From contig JAUGWO010000128.1 in assembly GCA_049724395.1 (NCBI GenBank), forward strand, positions 310,001-374,000: a stretch of 64,000 nucleotides of DNA. The letters are read 5' to 3'. Made by a program: the position numbers and the translations under genes. Within the stretch, counting starts at the first letter, position 1. Each line of letters starts with the position of its first letter. The stretch is from Spongospora subterranea f. sp. subterranea. Its lineage: Eukaryota; Endomyxa: Phytomyxea; Phytomyxea; Plasmodiophorida. The notes under the pieces are model-generated. The model worked only from the letters and a program-made list of their open reading frames with translations. It was not told the origin of the DNA and ran no database searches. Positions 24,521-38,818 of this stretch are shown in pieces.

Positions 24521-26956
24521 ATGAAGTTCGGCAAATCGATTAGGTTCGTATTTTTTTTTCTTCCCCCGGCTGTCGCTGTAATCATACTATCAACAGATTG
24601 GAGGCGAATCTCCCATGGAATACAAAATGGACCGATTATTATTTGAATTACAAGAAATTCAAGCAGATGATCCATCAACTCTCGATGTTCGGTAGGTGCT
24701 ACTGTTGGCATCTTTTTTCAAATTACAGAATCAAGTATAGAGGTTGATCAAGAGGAAAAGGCAAAGGAGCTTCTTCAGGAAAACAAAACGACAATTGTCC
24801 GGAAAATATCTTTAGCTCCATTCGAATCCGAAACAGATAACGACCTGAACGAAAAAAAAGGCGTCGATGGTGTGTATTGAATTGACATCGTTTTCGGATA
24901 TTTAATGGTCATGTATAGATAAGCGGTTTTCAATGGTTCGAAATGCCAGCGAAGTGAAACTGAAGTTTGAGCCAACAGAAGATTTTCGACGGCGCTACTT
25001 TCAGGAACAATTTAGGAGAGAGTTTATCAAAATTGACGTTTTTTGCGCCAATAATCTGGCAAGCATCATGAAGCGTGTCATCAATAAATCTGAACATGGA
25101 GATCCTGAACAAATCCGCAAATCACTGTAACGCCGACATCGTTCTCGTTCGTTTCTTTTCGCTATTTTGTTTATGGATAATTTTGTGTCGCAAAGCTTGT
25201 AGCATGCATCCGGACCTGATTCTATTTCGCAGGCTGTATTGCACGTTGCTTTTAATCCGCCTAGAGCAGTTCATTCTAATGAACTTTTCAGGCCTCGACA
25301 AGATTGTAAAAAAGTTGGTAACTTTGCCACCGAGTTTAACATGATCTCAGTAGTTTTTCAGATACGATAAGATTCTAGGAAAAAACGTTCCACAGGCAGT
25401 TTACAGGTTATTTGACTTGCACCTATTTTACTATAATCTCAAAATATATGGTATCAGGACTTTGTTCTCAGAAACGAGTCCTCGAGTGAATATACAAAAA
25501 CACCGCCATCTTAATGCTCTAGCAGAGATAAGAGCTCTTATTGCTGACGAAATGGTTGTGTTTTGACGTGCTATTGCACTGAAGCTAACTCTGACAGTTT
25601 TTTTAGATTAAATGTGGGCCTTCGTCTACAAAAGAAGAAGATGAAGTGGCTCAAAAAGAATTTGATGAAACTGTTGTTGAAGATGATATTCCTGTAGTAA
25701 TGGCATTAAATGTCGACGCTTTGCCGCCATGTTCTAGTGTGACTCGCATGAAAATAATGCTGGGAACTGATGCCTTAGGGTTCAATATCACGGTACCCGT
25801 TATTGTAGCTAAAGGGGCGTTTCCTGGTCCTATTCTTGGTAAGACGTTTTCTCACCGCAATTTCTTGTGTCTTTATCTAAACTGATGTAGGAATAACATC
25901 AGCACTTCACGGCAACGAGCTGAACGGCATCCCGCTAATCTTTAGGTTGATCCGTGAACTTGAAGTGGAATGTTTGAACGGCACGATCGTTGCAGTCCCT
26001 GTCCTTAATTGTCCTGGATTTTTAATGCATCAAAGATACTTTCATGACGGTCAAGATTTAAATAGGCTGTTTCCTGGCAATCCTAACGGCAATTGCGGCC
26101 AGGTTTACGCCTATAATATTCTTAATTCGATTGTACGGAAGTTCAACTACCACATTGATTTGCACACTGCAAGTTTTGGTCGGATCAATTCCCTTTATGT
26201 TCGGGCTGATATGAACAACCGGATCACACACCAAATGGCGTTGCTGCAGGAGCCTCAAATAATTGTGCATAACACGGCTCCCGATGTAATCCTTCATCTC
26301 CACAGTTGTTTATTCTCGGCGTTTAGTCTTCCCTTAGGGTTCTTTGAGGTCTGCAGCAATGAATCTGAACATCCCCTCCATTACTGTTGAGATTGGCGAC
26401 CCGGTATTCATCGAGTTATTAATTAGTAGTTGTTGCAGCTGTTTTGAGGCCATTTTCGTCCATAGTCCCGCATTCATAGTCGTTTCGTGTCTTCTGCTCT
26501 TCTCGGAGTAGAAAACATCCTCTATTCGCTTCACATGGTGATTCGAGCAGATCGAGATCAAACTTCTGAGGTGACTGCACCAACAGGTATAGGGTTGTCT
26601 ATTCCGAAAACAGCAAGATCGCTTAAACACTGTTTCAGTTTGTGCTAGATCGTTTTGGATTTTCGCCAAGCATGGGGGGTTGCTCACCGTTAGGCCGGAA
26701 ATTAATTCGTGGGTGGAGAAGGGGCAGGTTGTGCAATTAAAACTTGAGATGCACGGCAACGCTGATCACCAGTGTTTAGGTTATAGCCCAGATCCGCAAC
26801 GTATTCGGCGACGTTACTGCTACATATAGGGCCCCGCTGGATGGAATTGTCGTCGGAAAATCAGTCGATCCTGTATGCTCCACGGGAGACAGGTTATTAC
26901 ATCTGGGCATCGTCGAGTCTTCATTTCCGGCTGTCGTAAATGATGGCCATACCTAA
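24521..26956 (+). CDS. SPX domain fused to an AstE/aspartoacylase-like zinc hydrolase
   Basis: The protein begins MKFGKSIR (ATG 24521), then after a short intron continues WTDYYLNYKKFKQMIHQLS, the classic N-terminus of an SPX domain. The SPX domain closes with LYCTLLLIRLEQFILMNFSG and LDKIVKKYDKILGK, whose lysines form the inositol-pyrophosphate site in SPX proteins. A linker follows, then a succinylglutamate desuccinylase/aspartoacylase (AstE/AspA) domain with zinc ligands HGNE (SALHGNELNG, about 25905) and the later His in HIDLHTASFG (about 26160). It ends with the biotinyl-like C-terminal subdomain (PEINSWVEKGQ, FGDVTATYRAPLDGIVVGK, GDRLLHLG). Nine or more introns of about 50-90 bases are needed; the stop is 26954-26956. 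The substrate is unknown. SPX would let phosphate or inositol-pyrophosphate status control the hydrolase (inference). It is convergent with eIF2B-delta, about 90 bases apart. Confidence 0.82.
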
Positions 26957-27042
26957 CCAGGTATTTGTCTCATTGTATAAATCTATATTCATAAATCTTT
27001 CTGTACAACGCAACAGTTGATGTCTTATTCGTGAACGCAATA

Positions 27043-28541
27043 TTACATGCTCTTGAGGAACTCTCTTGTGACTATAGGTACGCTTGTAGCTGGTATACAG
27101 CCGACCTCCGTAATAACCATCGTGATTAGGTTAGCTGGGGTAATATCATAAGCTAGATTTAAAACATTGAAACACGGCGAGTTGACACATTCTTGTAATT
27201 TTTCGCACAGTTTCTCTTGCCCATCTCTTGCTAAAAGAGCGTCTGGGTCACAAAGCTCGTTCATTGTTATAGCATCAACTTGGGCATTATCAGAAAACTT
27301 CCTTGTTTCACAACAAACGATGCAGGGGATATGATACGTCTGGGCCATTACAGCGACAACAGCACTCCCAATCCGTCCTTGCAAAGCACCGTTCGCCAGC
27401 ATTGATGTTGCACCCAAGAATACCTTGGTGACCTCTTTCATTGGAAAGGTTATTGACTGAATCATGACATAAGAACATTCCAATAAAGGGCACTCTTTGA
27501 CTAAACGACGAAGCGTTTGACGCCCTTCAAAACTGGGACCACAATCAACAACTATAACTCTGAATGCGATGCCTTTGTTGTGAGCATTTATCAGGATTTC
27601 TTCGATCAAATGGCATCTGTACACAGTGAACAAGTATTCTGAAAATATTTACAGTATTGCTACCTTCCGAAAATTAATAGCACATCGCCTTCCTTGATTT
27701 TGTCCTCCGCCAGTTTGACGATTGCATTGACTGCAAATATAATACGCTCTTCAGAGTAACGCTTGATAAGCTCATATAATTCCTTTTTAGCCTAATAACT
27801 TGTAAGCAAATGAGCGGTACAGTCATTGACAACGCGAAGGTACCTGAATGTTGGAAACCGACGGATCCAATTTAGAAATAGCGGAGCTCATTTCCACAGC
27901 GACATTCCTCATAGCCACTGAGAGAGGTCTTCGGTAGCAAATCAGTAATGAACCATGAACGAAGCTTAAAACGAACCTGATCTTTTCTAAAAATTGCATG
28001 TGCTGCTTCAAAAGGGCTTCAAAATGCCGCGAGAAAGACTTTCCAGCAGGGCATTCATAATCGTTGAGAAGTTTTTTTAAAGAATTCAACAAAGCGACAG
28101 AGCGAGAATTCGATCCTAAGCATGACTTGAATAAATTAAGCTGGAAAATCAGATATATTAAGCCTCACCAGAAATAACAAGTTTTGAAATGGACAATCCC
28201 AACGCGATGAAACTAGGATGGATCAAAGTCTTGGCACCGATCTTGATACCAAGAGTTTGCGAGGACTGTTTGGAAAACGGCGGTAGGTGTGCAAAAAGAC
28301 CTCCACAAGTGGCCAATGGAGAAACAGGCTGACATGCAGGAGGGGCCGTGATTGCGCCAGACGCCTGGGCTGGGCTCGGTTTTGTTTGCGAAACTTTGCG
28401 CTCGGTTTTAGTTGCTTTTGGCTTCGCTTCGTGATCCTGTTTCGTGGCATTATATAGACGCCTCCTTTCCTCTTTGGCAAGGCGCTTAGCCTCAGCAGCG
28501 GCATCGGGAAGCGATTGAGAGCTCATCTTGTCAGTCGACAT
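27043..28541 (-). CDS. GCD2: Translation initiation factor eIF2B subunit delta
   Basis: eIF2B is the GDP-GTP exchange factor for eIF2; the delta subunit (Gcd2) is part of its regulatory core. The start is ATG 28541, followed by a Lys/Glu-rich N-terminal region (KRLAKEERRRLYNATK). The first conserved block reads IHPSFIALGLSIS, then after an intron GSNSRSVALLNSLKKLL. The C-terminal Rossmann-like half is in one long exon (27043-27620), with VIVVDCGPSFEGRQTLRRL, FLGATSMLANGALQGRIGS, HIPCIVCCETRKFS, YDITPANLITMVITE and GCIPATSVPIV, all typical of delta. The length, about 450 residues, is normal for fungi. At least three introns are present. No problem is seen in the conserved part. Confidence 0.92.
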
Positions 28542-28673
28542 GACTGCGAATTCGCCGTATCAGAAATATTGCGCGAAATATGGCCATCGCCAAACACAGA
28601 TAATAATTGAGCCACGTCAGTCGGCAGGCGCAAAACAATGCAGTTGCATACATAAATTTTATTTGGGTTTGTT

Positions 28674-30412
<1,739 letters not shown>

Positions 30413-30921
30413 GACGCCTATTCCGTTCTGATTGGTCAAAAATGGAGTCAAGTTACAGGGCATCTCCGACCTTTTTCGAACGAGGTGGACATAGGTCAGC
30501 ACAGCGCCCTTCAGGTATAGTTATCTCTTCTTATCCAAAAATGGGGAAAACCGTTAAGCCAATAGAGCGGCCTCCAACTAATCACTCATGGCGGAGGCCG
30601 CATTCGTTGTAGCGAGATCGAGCCTGCAAGGGCCAAGGAGAATGCTAAAACTGCCAGAGACTGGGATATTTTGCCATTTCAAATTACAGAACTTTACGCT
30701 ATATTAATGACATGTGTGAACGCTAGATGATAAAAGAATCTCCAAGTAGCTTATTGTTGATCTATGCACCCATGGCAAATTAAGCAGCGACTCCATATGG
30801 CATTTTGGGTTCAGATGCAAACACTCCCGATTCATCTGTGAAAGAATCTCGTAATGGAGTATACTCGCACATAATGGCATCAACCTAGAAGAATTTGTCA
30901 GAGATTGCTGAGGACGGGGAG
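30413..30921. other. Intergenic between two minus-strand genes
   Basis: Upstream region of katanin p60 and downstream of the PA-domain gene. Minus-strand frames at 30704-30921 are shadows. Nothing else is recognised. Confidence 0.4.
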
Positions 30922-32806
30922 TTAATGGGATTGAGCAACCTCTTTGCGCATTTGTAAGCGCAATCGGCGGTTGATCAATAAGAAAATGACGAAAATCAAG
31001 CAAAACCCGACGGTAAATCCGCTGAAGATCACGGATATTGGAATATGGTGCATTGCATCTTGGGCGGTTGCACAATTTGCAGAGTCCAATATTGCAGCGG
31101 CGTCACCAATAGGAAGACAGGTCCCGCAAGCATCAGGAACATGTCCCACGAATGAGCATAACGGAGATGTCAAACACGCGGAAGGCTATGAACGACGGTA
31201 TTCAGCGATTCAGCGCCGTCGTCAAAACCCAGACATGTTACCATAGTTTCATCAGAGAACATCATACAAAGCAAACGCAGCGGTGCACAATGGTGCACCG
31301 ATTCACATTTTAGTTGGCCCTTCATAATCGCGCCATTGATCAAGAGAGCAGGAGAGTAATGCATTTTCTTCAACGATGCGGCCTAAACAAATGATTGAAA
31401 AACGCGGCTGAAATATTGCATGTCCCGAGGACCTGCGCTTCAAATTTGGTGTTCGAAACATCTTTGTCCGATATTCCTCCACTTGCGATCATACAAGACT
31501 TGAAAGGTTCAGAAGCCGGAAGTGTTTTGATCGAACATGCCTCAGAGACGTCATTCTTCAAAAAACAGTTCTGAGACCAAAGACTAGCCAAATGTAAGAG
31601 TGTAGTCAAATGACAAAAAGGAAAACCGACTTATAATACGAAGCCCAAACATCGTGACCTGACGTCTCCAATATGCACATCTGTCGTAATGTCTCAGCAA
31701 TAGCGTCTTTCGATTTAGCACAATATCTGTTGCCATTGGTACAGATACGTTTATCGGAACCAGGAGAATCTGAAGAAATTCAGAAGCCATTGAAGAAAAT
31801 AGCATATTGATATTACCGAACACAAAGTTAACAGTGAAGTTGACGGACTCCTTGAGGGATTGAAGAATCGAAGAGAAAACGTGCATGAACTCAACGGGGG
31901 AATCGTCAAGACGAATGTATAGTTCAATGTTCATTGACTGTGAACATGTGTTAAAAATTAGATGGGATGTCCCATTTTCACGTCACCTGATTCTTGGCAA
32001 TATCTGGTTTAGCTGAACGTAATACGCCATATGCGGTTCCAGTCTGCACTCCCTTGATGACTTTGTCCCCTACAGCCTACGCTATACGGTTACCAACTTG
32101 AAAGAATTACTGAAAGTATAAACTCCAGATAACCTTTTCTACCATAAAAACCGGGATATCAACCGTTTCGCTGAGAATTGAATCTTCTCCGTCGTCAACT
32201 CCTGAAAAATGTGTAAGAGCAATACAGCGTATCACGTCGCTGCAGCAGAAATTACCCATATACACGTCGTCCGTGCTGTCATTGACGATAACTACTGCGC
32301 CAGCACCTGCATCCTGAACATGCCTGGCTTTTTTGACAAAAGAACAGCCTCCGCCTCTTTGAATGATTCCAATAGAACTGATGCAGAGTTTCAAAATCCA
32401 GATATTCGGCCAACCGAGGCATACGTTTGGTCTGGCGACCGATCCTCAGGAAAAATGACGGGCTCGCATGCAAACAAGTCACCGTTTTTGGAACGCATGG
32501 CAATAACCGATCCTTCGAACATTTTTCCATAAAAGAACTACAAGGTCATTGACAACGGCGCAAATGGACTGCAAAGTTGATTACTTGACCAAAGAGAGCC
32601 GGTGTTGCATCAAGTATTCCTTTTTTAGGCAGTTTGCTCACTAAATCCTCCGGTATGGATATTTGAAAGGAATCTTGAGCAGCGACGATTTGGAAGGAGC
32701 ATGCAATAATGACGAACAACGAAAACATGATAGAGAGCGCGTAACGAGTAACGCCAAATAAGTCTCTCTCTGACTCTGTCTCACGGCGTTTCGCGAAAAT
32801 CGACAT
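30922..32806 (-). CDS. PA-domain type I membrane protein, vacuolar-sorting-receptor-like
   Basis: The N-terminus has a clear signal peptide (SIMFSLFVIIACSFQIVAA) following a short charged leader (ATG 32806; a second ATG sits just before the hydrophobic stretch). After an intron comes FFYGKMFEGSVIAM and then a protease-associated (PA) domain with GIIQRGGGCSFVKKARH, QDAGAGAVVIVND and DIPVFMVEK. A Cys-containing luminal region follows. A single membrane helix (VIFSGFTVGFCLIFVIFLLI) then precedes a short basic tail. This order resembles plant and protist vacuolar sorting receptors, but no RING or EGF domain is visible, so the class is open. A T4/A4 run at 32393-32396 inside the PA domain appears one base short. 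Internal exon borders between 31100 and 32150 are not settled. Confidence 0.6.
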
Positions 32807-33544
32807 CGACCAAACCTACGGCAGAAGCCAGGAACCCATTATGTGCAGAAAGTGACACATCGGTCTAGATGTCAGTTAATAGTCGGGTGCATGGAATTTC
32901 TATAGTACAGGCCCAGGAGGATTGACGCGACAGGTTTTGACGAGGTGTCATTGGGACTTGATAGAGAGTTTTATTGTTGGGAAGCGGATACTCTACTTCG
33001 CCCCTTATGAATTGAGCACGCAGACTACAGTGGTTTATGAACGAGAACTCAGACCGAATCTGCGCAAAAGCAGAATTGTCCCTGATGACTATTAAAGACT
33101 GTTTTCAAGAGCTCCATATTCTACTCCTGCCTGTATTTACTTCTATCTGTTTTTGCAAAATTGCCTGATGATTTTTTCGACATTCCACCTTAAGAACACA
33201 CGTAACAACTAGAATGATTTTTCTATAGCGCAACATACATTCGTTTATCAATTGCTCGGGTACAAGTACTCATTTGTCGATGATGTATTGGATGCAATAT
33301 GACTCTATGTTGCTCAATAAACCTACGTCATCAATGGGCCTACAGAAATGAAATACAGACGACCTTGGAAAGGCCCCTTCCCTCCAAAATCCTATAATGA
33401 TAAACATTCGTGATCCGTGATTATGGTAACAGAAAGAGATGAAACGAAACAATGCCGTGCCAATTATGCCACTGATACACGATACACGTTGGGTGTGAAG
33501 CGAAAGAGCACGCTGCAGTTTGTTATCAGTGTTCTTCTACAAGC
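32807..33544. other. Intergenic between divergent genes
   Basis: About 740 bases holding the promoters of the PA-domain gene and the SPO22-like gene. No RNA gene, repeat or convincing frame is seen. Confidence 0.4.
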
Positions 33545-36500
33545 ATGGACACTGCACGATCGCTTGCTGGCCTACAGGAATTAGTCAAGGCCTTGCAGGA
33601 AACCGACTATGGGAACGACTTCGAAGCCATTCTTGAGCAAATCCAAACATGGATACAGGGTAAGAGACATTCTGCATATGCCAAGTCGCGCAGGAGATCT
33701 GGTTATATTGGATTTCATGTGAACGTCTTCAGATCATCATCGGTTGTTTCAAGACGAAGGCATGTCTGGAGTTATTAAAACCTTAATCAAAGAAGCAGCT
33801 GTAGATGTTTTTAATATCACAACAGTAAGAGCCAGTAGAACTATTCTCAATATCAAACCTAAAGGTAATGATGACCGGTTTTTTGACCATTTTGTTAATT
33901 TCTTCTTCAGCGCGCACCATTTCTTGCTTGCTTCTGGCTTTAATTCCTGGCATTGACCAAAGCATATCAGAGGTAGAGCTATTTATTACGATGCACACAT
34001 TTACAGGCAACGCCTGGTTTGAAGTCGAGAGATTTGAAGAAGCGAGTGAGCACCTCCAATCAGCTTGGAAATGTGTACCGTTGCTTTTGCAAAGTTGCGA
34101 AACTACGATGATGGCGTCGTCTCTTGCTTCGGCCAAAGAATTGGTATTCAATGTTGCTTCATTAAGGATGGAAACAGTAAGTGTTCGAACACTGTACATC
34201 ATTTGTCCCATTCAAACATGAAGATGTGGGTGACTGGGCATCATGAAAACGCGTTGGTCATGGCGAAAGAATCTTTGGACTATTTGGAGTCAAAATCAGG
34301 ATATTCTTTCCATTTAAAACTCTACAATAAAGGTGGGCAAAGTATGAAGATTATCAATGTTTAACTACGCGAATAGGTGTCAAACTTTATCGAATGGAGT
34401 TAAATGATGCTGCGATATCTTGGCTTAAATTGGTACCACTTTTTTGTTTAGAAGTATATTGCATTCATGGTTATGCTTTGTAGAGTAGTGCAGCCTTGGA
34501 TTTAGAGATATTACATCCTCAATACGCTACGAAAAAGGCTCGAATTTTTCGGGTACTTTCGGTTATCTACAAAGAAGGAGAAATGTTAGACCTAGCCCTA
34601 CAATCCGTTAATCAATCCCTGGATCTATCAAACGATGACGTAGAAGCATTGTACTTGCGAGTTGACATCCTCATTCGAATGCAGGTAACAAGTGCATAAA
34701 GAAACAGTAAACGACTGTTCACGTTCTCGATAGAAAATCGATTTAGCATCCAATGCGCTTTGCAGCATCATTCAGCATGCAGGATGCGGCCAAAAAATGT
34801 GAGACTGTCATCGTGAGCAGCATTGGAAATTGATTGACTATCAGGGGAATGGCGCTGTGCCACATGTTCAAAGAGGCGGGTTGTACATCGCAGAGCATCA
34901 CTGGGTACGATGAGCTACTACGAAAATTTCCAGAATCTGTGCCAATTCGGTTATCCAAGCTAAGGGGACTAATATCTATTGCCGATATGGACGGTGCTTC
35001 AGTATTAGCTGATCAGTGTATGCTTTTTTGCTGCCTGGGTTTTCTTACTTATCTCAATCATAAATAAGTGCTCTCTGAGCATTTATCTGGAAGAAGAGAA
35101 ATTCCACTGGATGTTCTCGACGACTTTCGAAGAATTCTTAGCGGCCTGGCATTGAACTCCTTTGAGGTAAAACTTGTGTCTTTTTACCCCTCCTTTATTT
35201 GACCCATGTATCGTTTCTTAGACAGGTCTTTATGATGCAGCTTCAAATTGGATATCTAGAAACGAGAGACTGGCAACGGTACACGGAAGCGATGACAAGA
35301 ACGCCTATCTTTGCCGATGCGCATTGTCAATGGTGCATTTTGAAATGAACAACATTGGTAATGTGAACTTAATTCGTTATTGATCATTGGCCATCATCAT
35401 TGACAATCAGTATCGACTTTTCAACAGATGAAGCCCTGCGCTGCACTATTAAAGCAATGTCGCTATATACTCAATCCAGCATCGCAAATTTGTTGGCCGC
35501 TCGATGCTATGTCTCGTTGAACAACCAGAATGAAGGTGCACTCCTTACTGAGCCGTCATATTTCAAAGTTCAAACTGTTTCAGCTATCTCCCATCTTAAG
35601 CAAGCCATCCAAGCTGGGAACCTCGATACATCCTTCATTAGCATCGTTTTACACGAGTCGATAAATGTAAGAATTTAGAATTATTCGTTTCTGTTAGTGA
35701 ATTTGAAGTAGGGAAATATGGTCGACTGTGCCATAATCTGCATTGAAGAATTGGTTGCGTCTGCAAAGAACGTCGATATAAGCCAGGTAGGGTGCACTCA
35801 ATAAGTAGTGTGGATTATGACCGTAAAAAAGATATCGCTGCTGCAATGCGCCTTGCAGTTGTACAATTCTAAAATATTTGGAGATGTCACTCATCGGTAT
35901 CAACAATAAGAACATCGTCATAACATCACTGAAGAAAAAATGCTAGATGCGAAGATCTTCTGTCACTAAAACCGCTTCTGGATCGGGCTTGTGTTCATAT
36001 CCGACTTGCTGCTTCATATCTGAGAGAACACCGGCTTTTATCGGAAAAGCCGCAGCAAGGCGACATAAATCAAATAGAATACCTAACTTCATGGTTCGGC
36101 AAAGCAGCATGGAATCTCGGGTTAGTTCTATATCCATGAAATTTCATGTCAAAAACTCACACAGTTATTAGGTTGAAATGTTCACAGGAAAAGCAATTCT
36201 TAATTTGCCAAGAATTCTTTTTTCAGGCTTTCACACTTTTTCAGGTGCGCATGGATACATTTGTTTGTCTTTGCTCACCAAGGCTACAGGCAATGCCCCG
36301 GGCCACTGAAGGTGATACATTCGTCCGTATCACTCTTTGTCTTTGTATGAGTGCTGGTGTCGCAATCCAACATGCCTGGGAAGCACGAATCTCTAGTGAA
36401 TCCAAGTACGACGTTGAGAACTTGGATCGAATCTTCCGTGAGTTCCGTGCGATCACCAAAATCAGCTCTGGGAGCGATAGCCCATTGATGAACAATGTGT

Positions 36501-37232
36501 TACCGATAATGCATTTGCTGGAATTCCAGCATAAGTTGCTGCAAAACGATCCCCATCTTAGCGTCCACGTTAAAGTAAATAGCAATTTTTGCAAACAATG
36601 CATAGTGAATGGTGTTGGACAGAATTCATTGACCGTTTCTGGCTGGAAAGCAACACTATTTGATGATGTGGCGGCAATATGTTTACAAGCACCATTTCGA
36701 AGAAGAGACAGTAAGAGTTTGCTTTCAACATTTTATGATGGATTCATTTGCCACCCAGTTGCGATTCTAGCAATAAAATTGCGGCTGTCGCAAGAAATCG
36801 GTGAAGGATCGACTACGTCTGTTACTGTCAACATAGAAGAAGTATCCAGATTGTTTCGACAGTTGATTGCTATTTCAGAGACAATCGAGGACCAAGTCGA
36901 CTTTTTCAACGGTGTCATCGATTTGGTATTATCGCGTATACGAGATTCCTTACCTTTATACCCAAAACTGGAGGCATGCTGGCTTATAGCTAGAGCATGG
37001 AATAACGGAGTTGTTCGCTATAGGTGAAACAAAGGCCTCAAACAAGTTGTAAATTTTAATATTCTATAGATCTGGTCGCATGGAAGACGCTGAAACATGG
37101 ATGTCTCGGGCTATTCAGCTGGTAAATTTACTTCCGGAATTAAATTCTTATGCAAACAAGCAGGAAATGGTGAAATCACATTCGCATGTACTTTCGAAGA
37201 TTCAACACAATCAAAAACAGCATTTGCGGTGA
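33545..37232 (+). CDS. SPO22/ZIP4/TEX11-like meiosis protein
   Basis: SPO22/ZIP4/TEX11 proteins are TPR-superhelix components of the meiotic synapsis and crossover (ZMM) machinery. The model starts at ATG 33545 (TARSLAGLQELVKALQE) and runs through ten or more exons to the TGA at 37230-37232. TPR-like helices are visible, including AWFEVERFEEASEHLQSAWK, GHHENALVMAKESLDYLES, VKLYRMELNDAAISWLKL, KKARIFRVLSVIYKEGEML and DLALQSVNQSLDL. This spacing of VYKEG and alternating helices matches the SPO22 domain. The last large block (36241-37020) is also helical. The length is near 900 residues, normal for the family. It suggests a sexual cycle. The family call rests on pattern recognition of the SPO22 repeat region. 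Confidence 0.65.
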
Positions 37233-37273
37233 AATAAACCATATTAATCAAGAGCCACATAGAATGATATTAA

Positions 37274-38533
37274 TTAGTATTGGTTGTTTCCCTCAAGTCC
37301 TTTCTTTTGTTTGTGTGCTCTGCACACGTCTAAACGATATATCAGCAACACAACAGCAATGAGCAGAAAAATTCGTTCATCATCTTTTCCAGAGAATACT
37401 CCAAAAACTTTCTGGGTGTTGGGGTTGCTGCCTTGATGCTTCCAGGTTGTCGTTCGAATGCTCCAGACGCGATCTGATCCAGTCATGATAACCAAAGAAC
37501 GGAACTGGTCTTTCCTCCATATTCATTGCGTCGTATAGCTGTAACCAGAGTAGCGATTATTACACACCTTAAGTGCTCGCACATATATTCTACCTCTTCA
37601 TTCGTCACTGCGAACGCTTGGGAAGCAAGGCCTTTGTCCACCATGTCGAGCTTGCAGGCCATAGCTGTCTGTACGGATTATTAATTCAATGGTCCTCAAC
37701 AGTCAGGAAATACCGACCAAAAAGAAAAACTCTACTAAAACGTTCCCTCCATTGCGATCTTTTCCAATAACGATTGGTTCCGGAAGGCAGTTTCCTTGGA
37801 TTTCGCAAAAAAGGGACGTTGCGCAATTTACGTTTTCAGAAACCTCAACCTTGTTAACGGACATCGAGCGAATAACGTCTTTCAGACGTTCGCTTTCGCA
37901 CTGTAAACTGGCCAACTCGTTTTGAACCTGTAAACTTTCAGATCGAATCGTCGATTTCAAGGCTGATCTGGTTTCTTCCAGGCGTTCGTTGGCTTCGGAA
38001 AGCTGAATTTCAAGTCGCCGTTGCCTTGCAAATGACTTGAGTTCGAGCATAATTCCGGACCTTGACATCGATTCAATTTTAGCTTCCAGATCGAAACAGT
38101 GGGCCCTCATTGCTTCAATGTCTCTGGAATTTTGCTCAGCTTCGGATTTGATCAATTCCGCCTTTTTGGACAATTGCTCTCTTTCACCGGTGAACTTTTC
38201 CTTCAAAGATGTTAGAGCATTCTCAAGGAATTCCACTCTTTGATCATGAGAACTTCTTCTCCCGTGTTGGGGCCTCAGCTGAGTATCTTGTGCATCTGCG
38301 AGTTCTGCCGTCAGCGTCAAAATTTCTTCATCACTCGCGCTAAGCCGTTTGCGGAGATCAAGTATGATCTTATTAGCATAGGCTTCTCGCTCCAGAGCCT
38401 CGTTAAGCGAGACCTGCAGCTGTTCGTTGGCGGAAAGAAGGCTAGCTCCGAGCTCTGCGGCGAGCCTGAGATCTTTGCCCAGCTCGTCAACCGCGACGCC
38501 ATTGCCACGAACCTCGATATCAGCGCGGCCCAT
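37274..38533 (-). CDS. Coiled-coil protein with a CC1-box-like motif (BICD/Spindly/TRAK-type adaptor)
   Basis: From ATG 38533 the first exon encodes about 270 residues of nearly unbroken coiled coil. Near residue 20-35 the sequence LRLAAELGASLLSANEQLQ matches the CC1 box of dynein-dynactin adaptors (consensus AA..G..LL..N), which binds the dynein light intermediate chain. BICD, BICDR, Spindly and HAP1/TRAK proteins share this motif. Further heptads follow (ASDEEILTLTAELADAQ, VEFLENALTSLKEKF, LEIQLSEANERLEET). The 3' exons are uncertain. One set gives MACKLDMVDKGLASQAF and ends in a soluble tail. Another frame ends in a hydrophobic helix (IFLLIAVVLLIY) with the stop at 37274. It is convergent with the SPO22-like gene, about 40 bases apart. 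Confidence 0.6.
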
Positions 38534-38818
38534 ACCTCTGGCCTAGGGAAATATGGTATTTAGGTGAAGGGGTGCGTCTTGGGATACCGGAGGGGTGCCA
38601 CAATCTCTCAAGGGATGGACGACTATGAGGTGCCCGGGGGGCGGCCACAGGGCTCCAAGTAACTATAGGATATTTACAGTGATCTGAATACGACCGGCAA
38701 ACATGGTTAATCGCCGCAAAACATTAACCACACACTGTCATAGCCCGACTACACCGATTATTATATCGACTGTAAAGTAACGATCGACACGGGGAATTTC
38801 CCGAGAAATGGAACAGAT

